Made by a program: the position numbers and the translations under genes | Shown: one piece after another, positions 8,329 through 16,466 of the stretch | How the letters are laid out: each line of letters starts with the position of its first letter | How positions within the stretch are numbered: position 1 is the stretch's first letter | Notes under the pieces: model-generated | The model's database searches: none | The model's input: only the letters and a program-made list of their open reading frames with translations | What the model was told of the DNA's origin: nothing | From: Mesorhizobium kowhaii | GTDB lineage: Bacteria; Pseudomonadota; Alphaproteobacteria; Rhizobiales; Rhizobiaceae | NCBI RefSeq assembly: GCF_003253745.1 | Contig: NZ_MZXV01000070.1 | Span: forward strand, 225,639-289,638 | DNA: 64,000 bases | Reading direction: 5' to 3'

Positions 8329-9383
8329 GCGTTGCCCTCCCGCATCTGTCTCAGGACCGGGTCGAACAGGGCGAAATAGGCCGGCTGTGCCTCGGACGCG
8401 CCAGCTATCACCAGGGCGATGCGCGCTATCAGCGGACCTGCATCGAGCACGGTCTGGTCGGACGGCTGGCCGGCCCAGCGCCCGCGCGCGCTCGGCCGCG
8501 TCGGGATTGCCGGGTTTGCATCGGGCCGCAGCATGTGGGCAAGGCCGGCCGGAATCAGCACATCGCGAATTCCCGCCTGGGTGCGGCAAACCTCGGACAT
8601 CACCGCCTTCCACGGCGCGCTGTAGAGCGCCAGCATCATCAACGCGTCGGCGATATCCAGGCGGTCCAGTCCGTCGACGGCCGTCCGCGCTTCATCCGCC
8701 ACCTGAGCTGGGTCACAATCCAGCATTTCGGCGACCGCCTCATTGGCGAACACCGTAGCCAGCAAGGCCTCGAGACGGCAGCGCCGGTCGACAATGCTCC
8801 AGAACAGCCGCTGGGCAAGCGGCCGGCGCGGGATGGGAAAGCCTACGCAAAGCAGCCGCCGGACATGGTGCCGCTCGCTGTCCTCGATTGCACCCAACGC
8901 GTCAAGCGGTGCCTCGACCGCGCTGAGGACGGCGCGATCACTGAGCAGACTGGACATGAGCCGCGAGACCGAATGGCGGGCAGGGATCAGCGTATCCTTG
9001 TCGGCGCCGCCGATATCGATGATCAGCGGTTCGCGCCCCGGCTTTCTTTTCAGTTGCAGATTGATCCGCTCGCGCCCGCCTGCAGCAAGGACGATCTCCA
9101 TCTGCACCGTTTCGTGGCGTGGGCTCGCAACATGCAGCCTGAAATGGCCGGGCGGCAAAGCCCTGAACAGCAAACCGTCGAAGGCGCGGGCATAGCGAAG
9201 GACGCGCCAGGTGCGTCCGCTGTCGATATGGGTCAGCACCGGGAACATGTTTCCTTGTGGAAGCCGTCCGTGCTCGTCGCGTATTTCCAGCTCAAGACAG
9301 CACGCGACCGTCGACGATGTCGCTTGGTCAACCGGAGAAAGCATGCTCATGGGACGCCGCTCCTGCCGCATCGATATAACCAT
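8325..9383 (-). CDS. Unrecognised two-part protein of the radical SAM cluster (beta-sandwich-like N terminus)
   Basis: I do not recognise this 352-residue protein as a whole. Residues about 25-115 look like a small all-beta domain resembling carboxypeptidase-regulatory or Ig-like folds (FRALPPGHFRLHVASPRHET); the remaining 230 residues are mostly helical and rich in Ala, Arg and Leu. It opens the second transcription unit of the locus, right after an AT-rich gap, and its stop overlaps the start of the radical SAM gene by ATGA. The start is uncertain: ATG at 9383 has GGAG 5 bases upstream; ATG at 9350 has AGGAG 9 bases upstream. The beta domain could bind a precursor leader or partner enzyme, but this is only a suggestion from position. 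Confidence 0.72.
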   Translation of the reverse strand: MVISMRQERRPMSMLSPVDQATSSTVACCLELEIRDEHGRLPQGNMFPVLTHIDSGRTWRVLRYARAFDGLLFRALPPGHFRLHVASPRHETVQMEIVLAAGGRERINLQLKRKPGREPLIIDIGGADKDTLIPARHSVSRLMSSLLSDRAVLSAVEAPLDALGAIEDSERHHVRRLLCVGFPIPRRPLAQRLFWSIVDRRCRLEALLATVFANEAVAEMLDCDPAQVADEARTAVDGLDRLDIADALMMLALYSAPWKAVMSEVCRTQAGIRDVLIPAGLAHMLRPDANPAIPTRPSARGRWAGQPSDQTVLDAGPLIARIALVIAGASEAQPAYFALFDPVLRQMREGNA

Positions 9384-9559
9384 CGACGCTCCGAAAATCC
9401 GTCATTACCCAGAGTTATAATCGCCAAACGAACTATAAATTCGATGGAGAAGAATATATCTATCAGATATTCAAAAAATACCTATCGCCGACTAAATATC
9501 AGCGCAGATATCGACCACTGTTCCAGATTTTTTTATCATATGTTACTTATATTAGATTT
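9384..9559 (-). promoter_or_regulatory. AT-rich intergenic island, probable promoter of the second transcription unit
   Basis: These 176 bases separate two otherwise tightly packed same-strand gene groups. They are AT-rich (atataacc, tatagttcg-type stretches, and a run of seven T at about 9531), in contrast to the GC-rich genes on both sides. I infer a promoter for the operon starting at 9383; no exact -10 or -35 element is assigned. Confidence 0.5.
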
Positions 9560-10759
9560 TCAAGTGATCCGGTGGAACATTTTCATACCTTCCGTCGAAG
9601 CAGCTAGTCGCCGGCTGGCGTCCAGAAAGTCGACCGCGGCCACGCTTTCATCATCACGCTCAGCCAGCTCCGGCGGCCTCGATCCGCTCCCGGCCGAAAT
9701 TTCATCCTTCTCGAGAAATCGCTTGAGCAGCCAGTGATCGAGACGGGCATCGACTTCCTTCGCGCACAAGCCTTTCGTGGCCGCGACGCAGGCGTCGCAA
9801 ATCGAGGCGTAGCCGTCAGGGGCGCAGGAGCGCTCAGGACTCATTTCCGCAATCGCCTCATGAAGTGCGCGCGGACCGAACTGATTTATGAACCGGAAAT
9901 GCGTCCGCATTCGCATCTCGTCGAACAGATCCGCGAGCGAACGCTCACGGACGTTGCCGACCGTGAAGCTTGCGATCTTGCCGCCGGCGCAGCAGCACGC
10001 CTGAAAACTGCCGTCGGGGTAGATGACCGGTCGGTTCACCACTTCTTGGCAGGGCGTGTACGAGTAGGTGGCAAGTTCCGAGCGGTAGTGCTCTTCGGGG
10101 TATTCGGCGGCGCGTCCGAGGCCGACAAGCCTGCCGAACGAGAGATTGACCATGTGTGTCAATTCGGACGGCACGGTATCGGTAGCCACCTGCCTGATGA
10201 ATTCGTCCTCGTCGAAGAGGCGGATCTTATCGGTCGGTATGCCATAGAGTTGCGAGAACAGGGCGACGGGATCACCCGGCATGTTGAGGACCGTGTTGAC
10301 GATGACCGGAAAGCCTGCCTCCCAGGCGATCTCGATTGCGCGACGGAAAACCTCGGCAGGAAGGAATTCCAGGTGATATTTGTCGGCACTGAAGTTGAGG
10401 GAATCAAGCCCGGCGAGCTGCAGCCGGTAGAGAATGCGCCGACCGGTGGCTTGATTGCGACCCCAAAAACCGTTGGTGATCACGCGTGTCGCAAATCCCA
10501 GCAGGTTGGCCACGCCCAGCAGACGCTCCAGGTGGTGCGGGTACATCATCGGCTCGCCGCCGGTGAAGACGATCGTCGCCGGCTTGGGATCGAGTGAGGC
10601 CGCCTCAGTGATGCAGCGCTCCGCCAATTCCATGGCCATGCTGTCGAAATTGTCCGGGCCGGAAAGGATGCCGCAATGGCGGCATGCGATCGGGCAGCGG
10701 TGCGTGAACATGATTCCCAGTTCGAGCGGGCGTTGAACGTCATTGCCGGTCGCGTTCAT
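9560..10759 (-). CDS. Radical SAM/SPASM-type enzyme
   Basis: The 399-residue product has the radical SAM cluster motif C22-x3-C26-x2-C29 (CPIACRHC), the TGGEPMM strand, and further cysteines downstream (ACCCAGG at about residue 255, plus CAP, CDAC and LCAKE near 310-335) that fit a SPASM-like auxiliary cluster domain. Its ATG overlaps the stop of the preceding radical SAM gene (ATGA), so the two enzymes are translationally coupled and likely act on the same substrates, namely the two leader-like proteins upstream. The C-terminal 60 residues are charged and variable. The modification type is unknown; a neighbour-matched role in crosslinking or epimerising the upstream precursors is inference. 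Confidence 0.9.
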   Translation of the reverse strand: MNATGNDVQRPLELGIMFTHRCPIACRHCGILSGPDNFDSMAMELAERCITEAASLDPKPATIVFTGGEPMMYPHHLERLLGVANLLGFATRVITNGFWGRNQATGRRILYRLQLAGLDSLNFSADKYHLEFLPAEVFRRAIEIAWEAGFPVIVNTVLNMPGDPVALFSQLYGIPTDKIRLFDEDEFIRQVATDTVPSELTHMVNLSFGRLVGLGRAAEYPEEHYRSELATYSYTPCQEVVNRPVIYPDGSFQACCCAGGKIASFTVGNVRERSLADLFDEMRMRTHFRFINQFGPRALHEAIAEMSPERSCAPDGYASICDACVAATKGLCAKEVDARLDHWLLKRFLEKDEISAGSGSRPPELAERDDESVAAVDFLDASRRLAASTEGMKMFHRIT

Positions 10760-12102
10760 GGTGCGACCTCGCGGCGACGGGGCTGCGCCGTCTTTGCCGT
10801 CGCCGCCCGCAGCCCGGCGTTCGACCAGACACCGCTGCCGGCTGCGCCCAAGAGCGTCGCGAGCGCGGCAAGCTCCTCGAGCCCGCCTTGATAGCCTTCC
10901 TCGCCATCGAGCGGCTCCTCGATGATCTCAAAGCGGCCGTAGTCGAACGGCACGCCGGGGGCACGCTCGACCAGACGGATCCGCTCGCGCAGGCCCTGTC
11001 CCGCGAGCGTCAATGCCCGGTGGTGGCAAAACGGGTTGTTGCCGGGGCGCCCGAACAGCGCATGTGCCGTCCATGTGCAGCCGGCCTTGCACCGATCGGC
11101 GTGTTCGCAGGTGGCGCAGAAACCCCACAGATCGGAGCGCGTCCTGGCGCCGAGGCCGCGTATACGCTCGCTCGACCGCCACATGTCCTCGATGGTGCTG
11201 GTGCGCACCGAGCCTGCACCATAGTCGACGCTCGGCAAGGAGGGGCAGCCCTTCAATGTGCCGTCTGCTTCAAGACCCAGCGCAGCCTGGCCCGCGAGGC
11301 AACCGCTCCAGGCATGCCCGTTGGCGCCGCCGTAGCGCAGATAGGGCTCATGCGGACCGAAATAGCCGATATTGTTGCCAGGGAAGAGCTGGACGCCGCC
11401 CGGCTCCAGTACCGTCCGCTTGAGCCTTGCGAGCAGCGGCATCACGTTCAGCATATCGTAGGGTTGCAGCAGAAGGCCCGGACGGTCGGCCGCGCGGCCG
11501 AGAGCGACCGTCAGCTGCACCTGCCAGGCGCTCGCGCCGATCTCGACCAGCAGTTCCGCAAGCGCCGGCAATTCCGGCAGGCTAAGCCGGTTGATCTGGG
11601 TGTTGACGCTGAGGCCGATCCGGCCAGTGGCCATGATCCGTCTCGCCGCGTCGAGTGCTGCTTCGTAGCTGCCGATGCGGCCGCGAAGGTGGTCGTGCGT
11701 CGCGCCGATGCCGTCGATCGACACGCCGATCCGCCTGATGCCGGCCGCGAGCGCTTCCTGGATGCGGAAATCATCGAGGCGATAGCCGCCCGTCACCATA
11801 GTGCAGGCCATTCCGGCCTTGGTGACCGCGCTGGCGATGTCGACCCAGTCATCCCGCAAATAGGCCTCACCGCCGATGAGAGTGACCTCGCGAACGCCAA
11901 GCGCCGCAAGCTGCTTCACGGTGTCGAGCGCCTCCTCGAGCGTCAGTTCACCAGGGCGTTCAGCGCCTGCCCGCGAACCGCAATGCCGGCATCCGAGATC
12001 GCACTTCAGCGTGATTTCCCAGACGCAGACGCGTGGTGGCTCGGACGGCCCGGACCACCAGCGCACCGTCTTCGTTGGATCGCCATCGTAAACGTCAAGC
12101 AT
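10756..12102 (-). CDS. Radical SAM/SPASM maturase (resembles GDL motif peptide-associated type)
   Basis: The 448-residue protein has the radical SAM motif C34-x3-C38-x2-C41 in KCDLGCRHCGSRAG, the TLIGGEAYLRDDW strand, and a SPASM domain with cysteines in SGCLAG, LKGCPS, FCATCEHADRCKAGC and NPFCHH. The combination CDLGCRHCGSRAG followed by GGEAYLR is, as far as I recall, typical of maturases annotated as associated with peptides; the subfamily name should be confirmed. The start at 12102 lies 12 bases after the stop of the leader-like gene and has only a weak ribosome binding site, so coupling to upstream translation is likely. It probably binds the leader of the 12115-12660 and 12704-13222 proteins through its N-terminal region. 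Confidence 0.92.
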   Translation of the reverse strand: MLDVYDGDPTKTVRWWSGPSEPPRVCVWEITLKCDLGCRHCGSRAGAERPGELTLEEALDTVKQLAALGVREVTLIGGEAYLRDDWVDIASAVTKAGMACTMVTGGYRLDDFRIQEALAAGIRRIGVSIDGIGATHDHLRGRIGSYEAALDAARRIMATGRIGLSVNTQINRLSLPELPALAELLVEIGASAWQVQLTVALGRAADRPGLLLQPYDMLNVMPLLARLKRTVLEPGGVQLFPGNNIGYFGPHEPYLRYGGANGHAWSGCLAGQAALGLEADGTLKGCPSLPSVDYGAGSVRTSTIEDMWRSSERIRGLGARTRSDLWGFCATCEHADRCKAGCTWTAHALFGRPGNNPFCHHRALTLAGQGLRERIRLVERAPGVPFDYGRFEIIEEPLDGEEGYQGGLEELAALATLLGAAGSGVWSNAGLRAATAKTAQPRRREVAP

Positions 12103-12114
12103 TGCAGCGCACCA

Positions 12115-12660
12115 TCACTTCACACGTGAGAGAAAGGCGGCGAGCATGTCGGCGTTCACGCCCTCGATGGCAACGCCATCCGGCCCGACGATGGAGAAGC
12201 GGAGCTTCTCCTTTGGAAAGCGAGCCAGTTCGCGCAGTGACCTCAACTGCTCGACCGATGTCATGGCCAACGATCCGGCGGCCGCTACTTGCGTAGATGA
12301 GGACGTCACCACGGAGACGCCATAGATGACCACCGCCGCGGCAACCGACACGTCGATCCCGGATTTGCTGCCCGCGGCTGCCGAACCCTTCCAACCGATC
12401 ACGCCGAACCGCTCCCACAACTCCCCGGCCGTCAACGTCTCAGGATTGGCCCGTGCGAACTCGTCTTGCCACTCTCGCCCTGAAAACACGTGGTCGAGTT
12501 TCTTCAGGAGATCCCGTTCGTCGATGCGGTCCGGAAGCGCCAGCACGTCGGGGTTCAGCCCCTCTTCGGACAACACGTCCTTGGGCGATCGGACAAAGCG
12601 GTGGCGAAAGTCCTTGTCCTTGCGCAATCGGTTGATGAAACTCGCCGCTTCGGTTCCCAT
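12115..12660 (-). CDS. Leader-bearing precursor-like protein (pair 1, second copy)
   Basis: This 181-residue protein starts with a Nif11/NHLP-like leader (FINRLRKDKDFRHRFVRSP then DVLSEEGL). A conserved block LTAGELWERFGVIGW follows at about residues 76-90. Residues 101-133 form a low-complexity region of Val, Ala and Ser (VSVAAAVVIYGVSVVTSSS) and the last 45 residues (FSIVGPDGVAIEGV) are well conserved with the paralogue at 12704-13222. GGGAGC about 5 bases upstream supports ATG at 12660 rather than a longer frame. Position directly before two radical SAM enzymes, and the leader, argue for a modification substrate. The conserved C-terminal tail is unusual for a RiPP and suggests the variable middle is the modified part. 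Confidence 0.8.
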   Translation of the reverse strand: MGTEAASFINRLRKDKDFRHRFVRSPKDVLSEEGLNPDVLALPDRIDERDLLKKLDHVFSGREWQDEFARANPETLTAGELWERFGVIGWKGSAAAGSKSGIDVSVAAAVVIYGVSVVTSSSTQVAAAGSLAMTSVEQLRSLRELARFPKEKLRFSIVGPDGVAIEGVNADMLAAFLSRVK

Positions 12661-12703
12661 GACAAGCTCCCTGTTCTTCACATGCTTGCGGGCGTCGGGC
12701 CGG

Positions 12704-13222
12704 TCAACGCAGGCGGCCGACCAGCGCCCTGATCGCTTCGATGCCGAGGCCGTGCAGTGCTCTTCCATCCGGTCCGCCGACCGCAAAACTGAGGGCCGTT
12801 CCTGGCAGCCGGGTCAAATTACGCAGCCGGCCGAGACGCGCTAACTCCACATCCATTCGGGCTGCGCTGCCCTGCGCCGTAACAAGGGATATGACGGAGG
12901 TGGTTGCCGTCGTACCGTAGATGATGCTCGTTGCTGGGGTCGACGGCGACGGGAGATCATAGTTGACGCGGATGAAATTGAACCTGTCCCACAGTTCCTG
13001 TGCCGACGCATGGCTCAGTGTGGCTGTATCCGGCGGAGCAGAGGAAATTCGCCCGTCGATACGGCGTTCCAGCGCGTCGAAATCGATTTTGGACGGCAGG
13101 TCAAGGAGGTCTGGATCGAGCCCGCTCGCGCGAAGAACGCTACGCGGATCGTCGGCGAATGCCTGCCGGAACGCTTTGTCCCCGTGGAGCTTCTTGATGA
13201 AATCTGCATAAGGCGACACCAT
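12704..13222 (-). CDS. Leader-bearing precursor-like protein (pair 1, first copy)
   Basis: The first gene of the minus-strand cluster encodes 172 residues. The leader-like N terminus reads DFIKKLHGDKAFRQAFADDP then SVLRASGL. It shares an ELWDRFNFI block and a C-terminal FAVGGPDGRALHGLG block with the paralogue downstream. Between them, residues 93-123 are Thr/Ser/Ala/Val rich (TSIIYGTTATTSVISLVTAQ). A GGGGGG run 5 bases before the ATG supports the start at 13222. With no upstream gene on this strand it is probably the first cistron of the operon. As with the paralogue, a ribosomally made and radical SAM-modified substrate is inferred; a purely structural role is the alternative. Confidence 0.8.
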   Translation of the reverse strand: MVSPYADFIKKLHGDKAFRQAFADDPRSVLRASGLDPDLLDLPSKIDFDALERRIDGRISSAPPDTATLSHASAQELWDRFNFIRVNYDLPSPSTPATSIIYGTTATTSVISLVTAQGSAARMDVELARLGRLRNLTRLPGTALSFAVGGPDGRALHGLGIEAIRALVGRLR

Positions 13223-13442
13223 AGGTTCCCCCCTACGTTGAGCGCGTCGGTCATGCCTCTCGAATGTGACAGTCGTCAGTTTGCCAGCGTAATATTGTTT
13301 CCAAATTCGCGGCCAAAACTTAAAGATTACTACCCTAGCGCCAGTTTCCAGGCAAGAAAAGTACGTTATTTAACCGTTGCTAATTTGAGTTAAGAAATGG
13401 TTTACAATCGGCCTCACATCGAACGCGAGGCCGTGTTTGGCC
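13223..13442. promoter_or_regulatory. Divergent promoter region between RiPP-like operon and SdpI-like gene
   Basis: These 220 bases separate a minus-strand gene start (13222) from a plus-strand one (about 13443). The stretch at about 13290-13400 is AT-rich relative to its surroundings and must carry promoters for both directions. No operator or hairpin could be assigned. Confidence 0.5.
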
Positions 13443-14192
13443 ATGCTGTTGATCCTGACGCCGATTCGGGGCAGCATCCCCTTGCGGTGCCGCGGACCGG
13501 CATTCCAAACAGCAAATGATCGAACGGGGAGACCTCTCATTCACCGAAGGCTGATAGCGCTCGTTCTGATGGTATTGAGCGGCATCGTCGCGGCGCTCTT
13601 CACGTCGCCGGATGCACGCATTGCGGTCCACTGGTCGGCGTCGGGCGAAGCCGACGTCTTTGCGGGCCGCTGGGTCGCATTGCTTGGTGCGCCGGCGCTG
13701 CTCGCCTTGCTGTGGATGGTCCTGCAGCTGTGGCCGAGGCGGCAGGTCGAGAGCAGGCAGGCGCCCGGCGAACCCGCAAGAAGCCTCGCGCCGGACCAGG
13801 TGTGGCTCACCGGCCTTGTGCTGCTCATCCTGCCGCAGGCCTTCTTGATTGCTTCTGCGCTTGGATTCCAGACGAACCGGTTTCGGCTGATGCCGATTGT
13901 CCTGGGAGTGATCATGACCGTCGTCGGTGCGCGAATGCCGTTCCTGCAACCCAACCGATGGTTCGGGATCAGAACACCCTGGACCCTTGGGGATCGGGAT
14001 GTCTGGACGAGAACCCACCGTTTCGGCGGCCTCGTCTTTCCGGCGGCCGGGATGCTCACCGCGTCGCTGCCTCTTTTCGGCTTGTCGGACGATCGCGTCG
14101 GTCCAGCCGTGCTGGTTATCCTGCTGACCGCAGCACTCGCATGTGTGGCCTATTCGTGGTGGATATCCCGGCGACTGAACGGCCAAAGGTGA
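13443..14192 (+). CDS. SdpI family membrane protein (candidate immunity protein)
   Basis: This hydrophobic protein of about 249 residues has six or so membrane segments. An extracytoplasmic-type DUF1648 block (IAVHWSASGEADVFAGRW) follows the first segment, and an SdpI block (NRWFGIRTPWTLGDRDVW) lies in the C-terminal half. In Bacillus, SdpI protects against the SDP peptide toxin and also acts in signalling; in other bacteria the role is usually unknown. It is transcribed away from the radical SAM cluster, so it is a reasonable immunity candidate for its product. The start is uncertain: ATG at 13443 is the only in-frame ATG before the first membrane segment, but the leader before LIHRRLIALVL is longer than usual, so a rare start codon near 13540 (after GGGGAG) is possible. 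Confidence 0.82.
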   Translation: MLLILTPIRGSIPLRCRGPAFQTANDRTGRPLIHRRLIALVLMVLSGIVAALFTSPDARIAVHWSASGEADVFAGRWVALLGAPALLALLWMVLQLWPRRQVESRQAPGEPARSLAPDQVWLTGLVLLILPQAFLIASALGFQTNRFRLMPIVLGVIMTVVGARMPFLQPNRWFGIRTPWTLGDRDVWTRTHRFGGLVFPAAGMLTASLPLFGLSDDRVGPAVLVILLTAALACVAYSWWISRRLNGQR

Positions 14193-14233
14193 TACGCAAT
14201 CCAAGCGTCGCGAAATCTTCCATTCGATCCTGG

Positions 14234-15556
14234 CTAGGCGTGGGGTGGGAGCTGAGATCCGCTGGCTTTTGCCCGCAGCCAGTCCGAGACGCGATAGTAT
14301 CGTAACATCGCGGCCGGAGCGAACGACATGAAGAAGGGTGCCCGCCGGAGCGGTTCGAGCTTCAGCGAAAGGTCTTTTTCCGGGACGCCCTTCGCCCATT
14401 CGCCGAGTATGCCGCCGAGCATGCTTCCGGTCGGCACGCCGCGACCGGATAGCCCCGTCAACGCGACGACGCCCGGCGCGAGTTGATAGAATCGCGGGAT
14501 GGTGCGCTTCTGCATGTCCAGTTCGCCGAACCAGAAATACTCCCATCTCAACTCGCTGCTGAGCTGCGGATGAAGCCAGCGCAGGCGATCGGACATGAGG
14601 CGGTGTGTGAACGCCATGTCCCTTCCGCGACGACCCATCGGGAACATCGAGGCGACGATGCGTCCCTCGGCGTTGTACTTGTGGACGAAGATGTCGCCGC
14701 GGCCATCATGCATCGTCGTGTTGCGCGGCAGGATGGTTTGGCGTTCGCTGGCGGTCAGCGGTTGGGTGGCGGCGACGAACACCCTCTGGATCTTGTAGGT
14801 CCGGTCGAGGCCGGGCCATCCGTCGACGGTGTAGGCGCCGGTCGCAAAGATGACCTTGTCGGCGACGACGGTTCCTTCGCCGGCATGCACTGCCCAGGCA
14901 CCATCCTGCCGCACGACGTCGCGGACCGGTGACCCCGTGTGGATTGCGCCACCTTCCTCCATAACGGCACGGGCCAGGCCTCTTGCGTATCCCAATGGAT
15001 TGAGGTGACCAGCCTCGGAATGAAACCAGCCGCCATGATATCGCGGGCTGCCGGTCATCTCCTCGGTCGCCTGTCTGTCGAGCACCTGCGTCTTGGCGCC
15101 AACGGCATTGTACTGCTGCGCCTTTGCCTCGAGCTTGGCGACGGCGCCTGGCGTAAGCGCGCCCATGACGTAGCCGCTCTGCTGCCATTCGCAATCGATG
15201 CCATAGCGCTCGATCATCCCGGCGACCTGTCCGTTGGCTCCTGTCTGCCGGGCGATCAGCCTTTCGGCCCACGGCTCGCCGAGCATGGCACGCAGTTCGG
15301 GCAGGCTGTAGTGGGTGAAGGTTGGCGTACAGTGGCCGGCATTGCGCCCAGAGCCGCCGAACCCGATCTCCTGGGCTTCGAGCAGAACCACGTCTATGCC
15401 GGCGCGGGCGAGCTCGAGTGCCGTGGTCAAACCGGTGTAGCCACCGCCGACGATGCAGACGTCCGCCCGCCTGCGTCCTTGCAGAGGGCTGGTCTCCGGC
15501 GGCGGCGCCGCGGTCGCATACCAGAGCGAGACTTCAAACGGCGAGAACCTTGCCAT
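14234..15556 (-). CDS. FAD-dependent amine oxidoreductase (gamma-glutamylputrescine oxidase-like)
   Basis: The 440-residue protein is a DAO/glycine-oxidase-fold flavoenzyme with the N-terminal dinucleotide motif CIVGGGYTGLTTALELA and a GGSGRNAGH FAD-binding stretch, as in PuuB-type gamma-glutamylputrescine oxidases, which open secondary amines to aldehydes and ammonia or an amine. It is the last gene of an operon with a dipeptide-type transporter; its ATG at 15556 lies 12 bases after the stop of the permease gene. Substrate is unknown: polyamine conjugates, N-alkyl amino acids or opines would all fit. A paralogue of similar type lies at 44327-45604. It converges on the SdpI-like gene with 41 bases between stops. 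Confidence 0.88.
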   Translation of the reverse strand: MARFSPFEVSLWYATAAPPPETSPLQGRRRADVCIVGGGYTGLTTALELARAGIDVVLLEAQEIGFGGSGRNAGHCTPTFTHYSLPELRAMLGEPWAERLIARQTGANGQVAGMIERYGIDCEWQQSGYVMGALTPGAVAKLEAKAQQYNAVGAKTQVLDRQATEEMTGSPRYHGGWFHSEAGHLNPLGYARGLARAVMEEGGAIHTGSPVRDVVRQDGAWAVHAGEGTVVADKVIFATGAYTVDGWPGLDRTYKIQRVFVAATQPLTASERQTILPRNTTMHDGRGDIFVHKYNAEGRIVASMFPMGRRGRDMAFTHRLMSDRLRWLHPQLSSELRWEYFWFGELDMQKRTIPRFYQLAPGVVALTGLSGRGVPTGSMLGGILGEWAKGVPEKDLSLKLEPLRRAPFFMSFAPAAMLRYYRVSDWLRAKASGSQLPPHA

Positions 15557-15567
15557 GCCGGGCGGCC

Positions 15568-16455
15568 TCACAGCATGTCGCTTCGCGCGTCGAGCGCATC
15601 GCGCAACCCGTCGCCGATGAAGTTGAAACTCGTGACCGCCAGGGTGATGGCGGCGCCAGGAACGATTGCCAGCCACGGCGCGCTGTCGAGATATTGCTGG
15701 GCGCCGTTCAGCATGTTTCCCCAGCTCGGCAGCGGAGGCTGGATGCCGTAGCCGAGGAAGCTGACATAGGCTTCCAGAAGGATGGCGCGGGCAACGGTAA
15801 GCGTGGCCGCGACGATGATCGGGCCGATCGCATTGGGCAGCAGCTCGCGAAACATGATGTGGCTGTTGCTGAGCCCAAGCATGCGGGCGGCGACGATGAA
15901 GTCGCGTTCGCGCAGCGAACGCACTTCCGCCTCGACGATGCGCGCGATTTCCATCCAGCTCGTTGCCGCGATGATCAGGGTGATCATGATTGGGCTCGGC
16001 TTGATGAAGGCTGCCATCGCCAGCAGCAGGAAGATGTTGGGGAAGGACAGCATCGCGTCGACGAAACGCATCAGCACCGTGCCGATGCGGCCGCCGAAGA
16101 AGCCGGCAGCAATCCCGAGCACGGTGCCGAAGACGGTGCTGATGAGCATGGCAGCGAAGCCGACTAGCAGCGAAATGCGGCCGGCCATAAAGAGGCGCGC
16201 CGCGATGTCGCGCCCTAGCGGATCGGTGCCGAAGAAATGATAGCCCGTGAACGGCGGCGAGAACCGGCCACGTAGGTCGATGTAGAGATCGTCAAAGGGC
16301 AACAGCAATGGGCCGAAGACGCATGCGAGGACCAGAACGATGATCATCACCAGGCCGAACATCGCCAGTCGATGACGGGCAAATCGGCGCACGGAGCGGC
16401 TACGCCACCAGCGTTGGCTGGAATGGGTGGGAACGAGGAATTCCGACTGGGTCAT
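15568..16455 (-). CDS. ABC transporter permease, dipeptide/oligopeptide (DppC) type
   Basis: This 295-residue integral membrane protein has an N-terminal cytoplasmic tail, a first membrane helix at about residues 30-52, and the DppC signature FFGTDPLGRDIAARL near residue 75. The EAA-type coupling loop is visible as AARMLGLSNSHIMFRELLPN, and YVSFLGYGIQPPLPSWG near residue 235 is typical of the family. It forms the heterodimeric channel with the permease encoded just upstream (11 bases apart). The substrate is defined by the binding protein at 17525-19195. Location is the inner membrane. Confidence 0.95.
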   Translation of the reverse strand: MTQSEFLVPTHSSQRWWRSRSVRRFARHRLAMFGLVMIIVLVLACVFGPLLLPFDDLYIDLRGRFSPPFTGYHFFGTDPLGRDIAARLFMAGRISLLVGFAAMLISTVFGTVLGIAAGFFGGRIGTVLMRFVDAMLSFPNIFLLLAMAAFIKPSPIMITLIIAATSWMEIARIVEAEVRSLRERDFIVAARMLGLSNSHIMFRELLPNAIGPIIVAATLTVARAILLEAYVSFLGYGIQPPLPSWGNMLNGAQQYLDSAPWLAIVPGAAITLAVTSFNFIGDGLRDALDARSDML

Positions 16456-16466
16456 CTCTTCGTTCC

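Noticed and set aside
8169..9737. Plus-strand frame of 522 codons
   Set aside because: Antisense to a radical SAM gene and the beta-domain protein, which have overlapping starts and ribosome binding sites.
13380..14546. Minus-strand frame of 388 codons opposite the SdpI-like gene
   Set aside because: The SdpI and DUF1648 motifs and membrane segments are on the plus strand; the minus frame is charged, low in hydrophobic residues and without homology.
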